A DNA stretch of 64,000 nt from CAZGUH01 sp964529005 (GTDB taxonomy: Bacteria > Actinomycetota > Acidimicrobiia > Acidimicrobiales > Ilumatobacteraceae), in assembly GCA_964529005.1 (NCBI GenBank), contig CAZGUH010000020.1, forward strand, positions 7,337-71,336, read 5' to 3'. The notes under the pieces are model-generated. The model was not told the DNA's origin. It made no database searches and saw only the letters and a list, made by a program, of their open reading frames with translations. Positions 58,336 through 64,000 of the stretch are shown here, one piece after another. A program made the translations under genes and the position numbers. Each line of letters begins with the position of its first letter. Positions within the stretch are counted from its first letter, which is position 1.

Positions 58336-58365
58336 CAGATCGCGCAGCTCGGCCGCGCGCCGTTG

Positions 58366-58971
58366 TCAGCGGCCGATGGCTTCCTTCGTCAGGCGATCGC
58401 GAAGGTTGTAGCTCGGATCGTCGCGATAGCGGCCGGGCTGCGCGGCGATCGACGCGTGCCCATCCACCGCGGAGAGGCTCATCCCTTCCGTCGGAATGCT
58501 GTACGGCGGTGGAGCGCTCGACTCGTAGCGTTCGAAGCCGTCGTGAAGGATGAGCCGATGCGCGATCTTCCACGTCTTGCCATCGCGCCGTTCGAATCGG
58601 TCGAGAAATCGGATCACGCGCCATCCGTTGAATGCGCCGTCGTCACCCGTGCCGGAGTTGAGGCTGAGGCCGTGGGATTCGGCGAACGCGACGTCGCCGT
58701 CGACCTCCACCATCGTGTCGGTGATGAGCAGCGACTTCGCGCCGAGTGGAGAACCGAGTGCCTGCTCGCGCATCACCTCGGTGATCGAGCGATCAGGCGA
58801 TCCAACGATGGTGCCCGTCGTGAAGTGCTCGTAGATGGCGTCCTCGTGGAAGATCGAGGCACGCAGATCCGGGTCCACCCGATCGACGCCTCGGGCGTAC
58901 GTGAGGCACATCTCGCGGATCGCCTGCTTGTCCAACAGCTCTTGCAAGGCGCGCTCGAGATCGACGTCCAT
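58366..58971 (-). CDS. SnoaL-like nuclear-transport-factor-2 fold protein
   Basis: 201 residues. 'LDKQAIREMCLTYARGVDRVDPDL', 'FHEDAIYEHF' and 'WKIAHRLILHDGFERYE' are the classic SnoaL_4 dehydratase/ring-hydroxylase-accessory pattern. Possible catalytic Asp/His residues are present, but the reaction is unknown. ATG 58971 is chosen because GGAGGGG (58974-58980 on the minus strand) precedes it; an ATG at 59004 would bypass that site. Divergent from the TauD-like gene, so possibly a small accessory pathway. Confidence 0.82.
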   Translation of the reverse strand: MDVDLERALQELLDKQAIREMCLTYARGVDRVDPDLRASIFHEDAIYEHFTTGTIVGSPDRSITEVMREQALGSPLGAKSLLITDTMVEVDGDVAFAESHGLSLNSGTGDDGAFNGWRVIRFLDRFERRDGKTWKIAHRLILHDGFERYESSAPPPYSIPTEGMSLSAVDGHASIAAQPGRYRDDPSYNLRDRLTKEAIGR

Positions 58972-59012
58972 TTTCCCCTCCAAGATCTCCCGACCATTCC
59001 CCATACAAACAG

Positions 59013-59025
59013 GATCGTTGCGATC
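59013..59025. promoter_or_regulatory. Perfect inverted repeat GATCG-TTG-CGATC in a divergent promoter region
   Basis: 5-bp arms with a 3-bp centre, 59013-59025, between the SnoaL-like and TauD-like starts (58971 and 59084). A -35-like TTGCGA overlaps its centre with TAGACA 18 bp downstream on the plus strand. It could be an operator shared by both genes; no regulator is encoded nearby. Confidence 0.3.
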
Positions 59026-59083
59026 TACAGTACCGATGCAGTAGACACAATGTCCAGCCAACTTTCGTCGACGGAAGGAGCGC

Positions 59084-59944
59084 GTGGTGACCGATGCGGT
59101 GCGGCCCTCATCGACCGGGGATCTGCCTCTTGGCCCGCTCCCGCAAGGCTTTGGGGTTCGCGTCCAATGTGACTCCCTCGGTTCGCCATCGAGCGATGTG
59201 AGCGCGCAGTTGCGGCATCTCCTCGCCGAGTACGACCTCGTGGTCATCCCCGAGCAATCGCTGTCCCGTGAGGAGCAGCAGCGGCTCCTCGAATCGTTGG
59301 ACCGAAACCGGGTGCTTCAGCACGACCCCGCGTTCATCACGAACGAGCGGAAGGACGGACCCCTCGATCCCACGGGCGCCCTCGCCTTCCACTCCAACAT
59401 GGGCTTTTTGCCCGAGCCGATGAGTGTGCTGTCGCTGCTCGCCGTGGGCGTGGGCAACAGCACGACCGCGACGGCGTTCTGCAGTACTCGGTCGGCCTAC
59501 CGCCGACTTCCGGCGAATCTCGCCGAGCGGGCCGCGTCGCTGATGAGCCTGCACGTGATGCCCATCGATCGAGCTCGTCGCAACCGCGTGGTCGACGTTC
59601 CGACCTACTATCCCCGCTCGCCGCGGCCGCTCGTTGTGCCACATGCGGTGTCGGGCGAGCCGATGCTGTACATCTCGTGGATGATGATCGACAGCATCAT
59701 CGGTCTGCCGGAAGAGGAGAGCGAAGAGCTGCTTCGAGAGCTGGCGTCGTACCTCCACGACCCGGATTACGTGTATCGCCACGAGTGGCGGAACGGGGAC
59801 CTCGTCATCTGGGACAACGTGGCGGTGCTCCACGGTCGCGACGCGACCGGCTCGGAGCGCCCGCGGCGGCTCCAGCGCGCGGTGACGAGCCGTTGGGACT
59901 TCTGGGAGATGTATCCGAACTTCCCCGTTCCTGCGATGACGTGA
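59084..59944 (+). CDS. TauD/TfdA-family 2-oxoglutarate dioxygenase homologue with altered iron ligand
   Basis: 286 residues. Fold features: 'LLAEYDLVVIPEQSLS', the first ligand region 'LAFHSNMGFLPEPM', the distal His in 'VAVLHGRDATG', and the 2OG-binding Arg in 'RRLQRAVTSRWDF'. In TauD enzymes the first motif is His-x-Asp; here the Asp position is Asn. Either activity is changed or the metal site is altered. GTG 59084 (or 59087) with GGAAGGA upstream. Its TGA overlaps the esterase pseudogene's GTG, so the two were once coupled. Confidence 0.8.
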   Translation: MVTDAVRPSSTGDLPLGPLPQGFGVRVQCDSLGSPSSDVSAQLRHLLAEYDLVVIPEQSLSREEQQRLLESLDRNRVLQHDPAFITNERKDGPLDPTGALAFHSNMGFLPEPMSVLSLLAVGVGNSTTATAFCSTRSAYRRLPANLAERAASLMSLHVMPIDRARRNRVVDVPTYYPRSPRPLVVPHAVSGEPMLYISWMMIDSIIGLPEEESEELLRELASYLHDPDYVYRHEWRNGDLVIWDNVAVLHGRDATGSERPRRLQRAVTSRWDFWEMYPNFPVPAMT

Positions 59945-61590
59945 ATCAGCAGCAAAGGCCTCCGGCTCGCCGGCCTGATCCCGACGCGCGGAGGGGGCCC
60001 GTCGTCGCGACCGCCTCCGGCGAGGTGATCGGCATCGACGTTGCCGGGATCCAACGGTTCCTCGGCATTCCGTACGCAGCTCCTCCCCTCGGTGGTGATC
60101 GCTTCCGCCCACCGCAGCGAGCGCGTCGATGGGATGGGGTTCGGCCCTGCGTGGAGTCGGGCGCTGCGTGCCCGCAACCTCGTGTGGCCGGGGTCGATCT
60201 CGGGCGAATGAGCGAGGACTGCCTCGTGCTCAACGTGTGGACGCCGCGATGCGATCGCGAGCGACGACCGGTCATCGTCTGGATCCACGGGGGAGGGTTC
60301 GCTCGCGGGCATGGCCGCTATCCGGTGTTCGACGGAACCTCGTTCGCACAGCCGGCGTGGTGTTGGTCACCGTCAACTACCGGCTCGGGTTGCTCGGTTT
60401 TCGGCTACCTCGATCGCATCGTCGAAGGCGCAGATACAGCGAACCTCGGCTTGCTGGATCAGATCGCGGCGCTCCATTGGGTGCGGGAGAACATCGAGTC
60501 GTTCGGCGACGATCCAGCACGAGTGACGGTGGCGGGAACGTCTGCGGGTGGAGCTGCCGTGACCGCTTTGCTCGCCATGCCGTCGAGTGCCGGTCTGTTC
60601 GCGCGGGCGAGCCCGCAGAGCGGGGGATAGCTCTGCTTCGACCCCGACCTGGCCACCGAGCGGTCTCGTCGTTTCTTGGAGCTCGCAGGTCTGTCCGGTC
60701 TGAGTCTCGGCGAGCTGCGGAGCGTTCCTGTCGAGCGGTTCGTCCTCACTCAGCAGCAGTGGTCGGACGGCCTCGTCACCGGCGACGAGCGCGGCGTTGG
60801 ACTCTCCGGGCTCAACGCGCTCGGTCCGGTCGTCGACGGAAGGCGTCTGCCGACGCCGCCGCGAACAGCGATCGCCCAGGGCGCAGCCGCCGACGTCGGG
60901 CTGTTCGTCGGATGCACATCGGAGGAGCTGCGCTTTGGATTCGGCGCGGACCTCGCCGCCCGTGGTCTGATGCGGTCCGACGGCTCCGAGGTTTCGTCGC
61001 TGCCGGTGGGTCCCTCCGTTCTCAGCGATCTCGGCGCGCATGAAGAGCACGTTCGAACGATCTACGGGAAATCGCTGGAGCCGGTGCTCGGCCGCCCGCC
61101 CCGTGACGCCGACATCTGGGTGGCCGCCGCCGACGATCGCGGCTTCATCGGTCCCGCCGTCGCGATGGCAGAGGCGCAGTCCCAGCACCACGCCGGCACG
61201 TATCTCTATCGATTCGGATGGCGCAGCCCGGTGCTCGATGGGCAACTCGGCGCGGCGCACGCCATCGACAACGCGTTCTGGTTCGACACCCTCGCTGATC
61301 CGGCGCCGTTCGGGGCGTTCATGCCGCCGACCCCGCCGCAAGAGCTCGCCGACCAGATGCACCGCTCGTTGATCGCGTTCGCGTCGAGGGGCAATCCAGC
61401 GCACCCCGGCCTCCCCGAGTGGCCCGCGTACGATTCTCAGCGGCGCGCCACGATGGTGTTCGGACGCCATCGGTGGTCGTCGAAGACCCCGACGCCGAAC
61501 GCCGGCGACTCTGGGCGCCCTTCTTCTCCGGTCGCTGAACTTCCGACTCCCGCGCTGCGCTCGCGCGCGGCTTCGCAGCCGACCAGGTGA
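59941..61590 (+). pseudogene. Decayed type B carboxylesterase (two compensating frameshifts and an in-frame TAG)
   Basis: The frame 59941-60630 encodes the first half of a carboxylesterase: 'IQRFLGIPYAAPPLGGDRF', 'SEDCLVLNVWTP', 'VIVWIHGGGFARG', and nucleophile elbow 'GTSAGGAAV'. Between 60348 and 60402 the sense text ('GVVLVTVNYRLGLLGF') lies in the neighbouring frame, so one base seems lost near 60348 and one gained at the T-run near 60400. TAG at 60628 then ends it, yet the same frame continues to 61590 with good esterase C-terminal sequence ('GLFVGCTSEELRFGFG', His region 'GAAHAIDNAFWF'). Gene decay is the simplest reading; sequencing error could explain one but hardly all three lesions. 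Confidence 0.8.
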
Positions 61591-61622
61591 ATCGGGGGCG
61601 AAACACCGTAAGATCGTCGGCC

Positions 61623-61709
61623 ATGTCGAAGAAGACGAAGAAGCGCAAGGCGCGCATGCGCCGCTCGAAGGCGAATCACGGCAAGCGTCCGAACATGGGT
61701 CGGGGCTGA
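61623..61709 (+). CDS. 50S ribosomal protein bL37
   Basis: 28 residues, highly basic: 'MSKKTKKRKARMRRSKANHG' then 'KRPNMGRG'. The 'KANHGKRPN' end is the hallmark of mycobacterial bL37, the small large-subunit protein seen in actinobacterial ribosome structures. Too short for routine gene callers. Preceded by 33 bp after the esterase remnant's stop and followed by the convergent RecB-like gene 15 bp later. Confidence 0.85.
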   Translation: MSKKTKKRKARMRRSKANHGKRPNMGRG

Positions 61710-61724
61710 CCGTCCGCTGACGAG

Positions 61725-62678
61725 TCAGCGCTCGTCGGTGTCGCTGGCCAGGTATTTCTGGCCGTCCGGGCACTCGACGAGCACGGTGCACCAGCGGCAG
61801 AACGCGCCGACGCTCTTCACCGGCGGGCGCGATTCGACCTTCAGCTCGATGATGCGGTTGATGCCGTCGAGCGTGCGCCGCAGGGCGCTGCGCAGCGTGC
61901 CGACGGTGACGTCTTCGACCATCGGCTGGGCGGCGTCGAGGTACATCGACGCCAGCCGCCGCGGCGGCACCTCCCGCGACAAGGTCTCGACGAGCGCGTA
62001 GAAGCGCAGGTCCTCGCGGTGGCGGGGAAGCGCCCGGCCCGTCTTGAGATCGATGATCAGCTTGCGGCTCTCACGCCCGGAGGGCGCTCCCATCGACAGG
62101 TCGGCCCGGCCGCGCAGCACGACAGGGCCGTCGATCGGCCATTGGGTGCCGGATTCGGTGACGGGGCGGCTGCGCGGGTCGAGCGGCGGAAAGCTCTCGA
62201 GGAACTTGGTGACGACGTCGACCGCCTGGCCGCGCAGATCCGCACGCTCGGCCTCGCTGATCTGCTGAAGCCAGTCGCTGAGGCCGCGCTCTTCGTCTTC
62301 GAGGCGGGCGATCGCCTCGTCGACCAGCTCGATCGGAACGGGCTCGCCGCGCCAGTGGAGCAGCAACTGGATGGCGCGGTGGGCGACCTGGCCGCGGGCG
62401 CGCGCTGGCGACCAGCTGAACTCGTCGGGCGCCAGGAACTGCGCTTCGCAGTCGAGGACCGAGCCCAGCGTGTGCTTGGTGACGAACAACGAATCGCGCC
62501 CGACGCGGTCGCCGAAGTGAGCCATCGCCTCGGTGGCGGTGTCCTTCAATTCGGCGATGACCTCGGGGTCGAACACGACAGGGTCGCCGCTTCGCCGCAG
62601 CAACCCGAGAGTGCGTTCTTGGGCAGGGGTGAGCAGCGGTCTGCCGGCAGGATCGGGTGCAGACGTCGCGTCGCTCAC
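61725..62678 (-). CDS. RecB-family PD-(D/E)XK nuclease with Fe-S cysteines
   Basis: 317 residues. The nuclease core shows 'RGRADLSMG' (Asp) and 'LIIDLKTGR' (DxK), the PD-(D/E)XK site. One Cys in 'VLDCEAQFL' and three in 'FCRWCTVLVECPDG' fit the Cas4/AddB-type 4Fe-4S arrangement. Such single-domain nucleases process DNA ends; here no CRISPR or helicase is adjacent. GTG 62678 chosen from the start of homology 'VSDATSAPDP'. Confidence 0.87.
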   Translation of the reverse strand: MSDATSAPDPAGRPLLTPAQERTLGLLRRSGDPVVFDPEVIAELKDTATEAMAHFGDRVGRDSLFVTKHTLGSVLDCEAQFLAPDEFSWSPARARGQVAHRAIQLLLHWRGEPVPIELVDEAIARLEDEERGLSDWLQQISEAERADLRGQAVDVVTKFLESFPPLDPRSRPVTESGTQWPIDGPVVLRGRADLSMGAPSGRESRKLIIDLKTGRALPRHREDLRFYALVETLSREVPPRRLASMYLDAAQPMVEDVTVGTLRSALRRTLDGINRIIELKVESRPPVKSVGAFCRWCTVLVECPDGQKYLASDTDER

Positions 62679-62752
62679 CGCCCGGCACGTTAGAGCGGGG
62701 GTGTGCGGCGGCACGGGACCACCGCGCCACACCCCGCCGGCACGATGACCAC

Positions 62753-63091
62753 ATGGAGCCAGGCACGTCTTCTCAGCTCGGCAGCACGGTCCGCTTTGCG
62801 CAGGCGGCGCGGACGCTGACGCGCGAGGCGCGCGCTCGGGGGTTGGTGGGGCCGAGCTACCGCTGCCCGCCACGGTTGGTCGGGGTCGACCGTTCGTTGC
62901 GGCGCACAGCGACGGGTGCGGTGGTGGCCGTGCGGCTGCGCGGTCGACCGTGGGTTGCGGTCGTCGCCGACATGATCGAAGGTGTCGTCGCCACCAATCG
63001 CCTGGCGCCCCCTGCCGCCGATCGCCTCCGGGCCGAGCTGTGGGCCGCACTGGGTTTCGCAGCGCATTCTGCGAGCAGTCGCGTCGCGTGA
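62753..63091 (+). CDS. Conserved hypothetical protein
   Basis: 112 residues, no membrane segment, basic. 'TLTREARARGLVGPSYRCPPRL' and 'VVAVRLRGRPWVAVVADMIEG' look like a small alpha-beta domain, perhaps related to conserved actinobacterial proteins of unknown role. ATG 62753 lies 74 bp from the divergent RecB-like start. Its end is 21 bp before tRNA-Leu. Confidence 0.62.
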   Translation: MEPGTSSQLGSTVRFAQAARTLTREARARGLVGPSYRCPPRLVGVDRSLRRTATGAVVAVRLRGRPWVAVVADMIEGVVATNRLAPPAADRLRAELWAALGFAAHSASSRVA

Positions 63092-63112
63092 GCGCCCTAC
63101 GCTGGGCGGCGC

Positions 63113-63196
63113 GCCCGGGTGGCGGAACTGGCAGACGCGGGGGGCTTAAACCCTCCTATACGAAAGTATGTACGGGTTCGAATCCCGTCCCGGGCA
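63113..63196 (+). tRNA. tRNA-Leu (anticodon UAA)
   Basis: 84 nt class II tRNA: acceptor stem GCCCGGG/CCCGGGC, D arm 'TGGCGGAACTGGCAGAC', anticodon stem-loop GGGGG-CTTAAAC-CCTCC (anticodon TAA), long variable arm 'CTATACGAAAGTATGTA', T arm 'GGGTTCGAATCCC', discriminator A; CCA not encoded. Its 3' end lies 85 bp before an integrase. Confidence 0.94.
63170..63196 (+). other. Probable integration (attachment) site overlapping the tRNA-Leu 3' end
   Basis: The tRNA 3' half (T arm and acceptor) is the usual core for tyrosine-integrase elements, and the integrase starts just downstream, reading away from the tRNA. The other copy of the core would lie outside the window and cannot be checked. Between them, a direct repeat GCGCACG (63247 and 63258 regions) could be an integrase arm site. 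Confidence 0.35.
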
Positions 63197-63281
63197 CAGA
63201 TCTACCAGGCATGATGTGGTCAGCTATTGATCCATGTCGCCACGACGCGCACGGAATGCGCACGAACGGTAGCGTTCTTGC

Positions 63282-63602
63282 ATGGCTCGGGGGTCGGTGA
63301 CGCGCCGCAGCGACGGCTGGTGCATCCGCCTCGACGTGGGCCTCGACCCTAAGACGGGCAAGCGTCGGCAGGTGTCCCGTCAGGGGTTTCGCACGAAGCG
63401 TGAGGCCCAGGCGGTGCTGAACGATCTCCTGCTGGAGCGTGAACTCGTCCGTCAGCCGGACGTGTCGGTGTTCGGTCCGACGGTGGGCGAGTACCTGGAG
63501 GAATGGCTGGCACGTGCTCGTGTCTCGGTGCGGGAGTCGACGTGGACTGCGTACCGCAACGCAGTAGGGCATCTGATCGACGGTCTCGGTGGTGGTCGTT
63601 GA
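63282..63602 (+). pseudogene. Tyrosine integrase, N-terminal part (broken)
   Basis: 106 residues from ATG 63282. Arm-binding (AP2-like) domain 'RRSDGWCIRLDVGLDPKTGK' and 'GFRTKREAQAVLNDLL', then the start of the SAM-like core domain 'TVGEYLEEWLARARVSV'. TGA at 63600-63602 stops it in the middle of that domain. The sense continues in another frame, so an indel lies near 63590-63600. It is the first gene after tRNA-Leu and faces away from it. Confidence 0.75.
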
Positions 63603-64000
63603 GGTTGCTGTCCGCGTGGGAGGTGGAGCGGTTCGAGCAGCAGTTGTTGGCGTCGGGTCGGTCGGCGAAGACGGTGGCGAACGTGCACGCAGTGCTCCAC
63701 CGGGCCCTTGCCGATGCCGTGCGCGATGGGCTCGTCGATCGCAATGTCGCGTCGCTCGTGTTTCCACCTCGTGCCGAGCGGCCGGAGATGACCACCTGGA
63801 CGGTGCCGGAGCTCAAGCAGTTCCTCCGATCTGTCGAGGGGCATCGGTTGTACGCGGCGTTCGTGGTGTTGGTGACGACGGGGATGCGCCGCGGTGAGGT
63901 GCTCGGTTTGCAACGCGTCGACGTCGATCTCGCACGTGGCGAGGTGTCGGTGCGGCGTACCGTCGGCGTGGTCGACGGTCGGATCGAGATCGGTCCGCCG
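63599..64000 (+). pseudogene. Tyrosine integrase, core and catalytic part (frameshifted, runs off the window)
   Basis: From 63599 the new frame reads 'LRLLSAWEVERFEQQLLASG', 'VHAVLHRALADAVRDGLV', and 'YAAFVVLVTTGMRRGEVLGLQ', which holds the first catalytic Arg of tyrosine recombinases. A TTG (63599-63601) overlaps the TGA, so restart is formally possible, but the split falls inside one folded domain, which argues for a broken gene. The His-x-x-Arg and Tyr motifs lie beyond the window. Confidence 0.72.

Noticed and set aside
60628..60630. TAG read through as a special amino acid or by suppression in the esterase
   Set aside because: No pyrrolysine context, and two further frameshift lesions nearby point to decay.
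63590..63602. Programmed frameshift in the integrase
   Set aside because: No clear slippery heptamer or downstream structure; the TTGA overlap could allow restart but the split is inside a folded domain.

Overview
The window is a GC-rich, densely coded bacterial chromosome segment. Two tiny ribosomal proteins known from actinobacteria (bS22 at 43863-43955, bL37 at 61623-61709), GTG starts fused to the previous stop codon (GTGA), two LPxTG surface proteins and a gene order matching Mycobacterium tuberculosis Rv1003-Rv1026 and Rv3308-Rv3313c all point to an actinobacterium. A deep, non-mycobacterial lineage such as Acidimicrobiia is my inference, not something the sequence proves.

Layout. 0-7.7 kb: the end of a P1-type peptidase, aminopeptidase N, then nucleoside and base salvage (adenosine kinase, phosphohexo/pentomutase, upp, add) and queF. 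7.7-13 kb: a BMP-type nucleoside ABC importer (two permeases, fused double ATPase, lipoprotein), which makes the first 13 kb an uptake-plus-salvage unit. 13-18.8 kb: an SGNH hydrolase, an LPxTG protein, a crotonase, unknowns, and a DUF501/degenerate Ppx pair. 18.8-24.1 kb: accessory genes for a CO-dehydrogenase/xanthine-dehydrogenase type molybdoenzyme (coxG, mocA-like, xdhC/coxF, coxE, coxD) without the enzyme subunits, split by an oppositely oriented NlpC/P60 hydrolase that has a candidate c-di-AMP riboswitch. 24-31.9 kb: glgX, an FAD oxidoreductase, an SDR, a Dabb protein, a PIN protein, an Aur1-like PAP2 protein and a Zn/Mn-type ABC transporter.

31.9-50.7 kb is a long housekeeping block on the minus strand: rsmI-HAD-metG-tatD-(RlpA-like)-rsmA-ispE, then glmU(truncated)-prs-rplY-pth and mfd-SurA-like-mazG-eno-divIC, with tRNA-Gln and bS22 inside. 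50.7-57 kb: a two-component system, a luciferase-like oxidoreductase, a dienelactone hydrolase, ychF and a Thr-rich LPxTG protein. 57-61.6 kb looks accessory: an IS110 transposase scar, a PHP protein resembling PolX without its polymerase, a SnoaL-like protein, a TauD-like dioxygenase with an altered iron site, and a decayed carboxylesterase. The window ends with bL37, a RecB-like nuclease, and tRNA-Leu(UAA) followed by a broken tyrosine integrase, which is probably the edge of an integrated element running beyond the window.

The most interesting leads are the riboswitch candidate, the GlmU lacking its acetyltransferase half, the polymerase-less PolX relative, the Ppx remnant, the 52-bp hairpin repeats upstream of rplY, and the tRNA-Leu/integrase junction.
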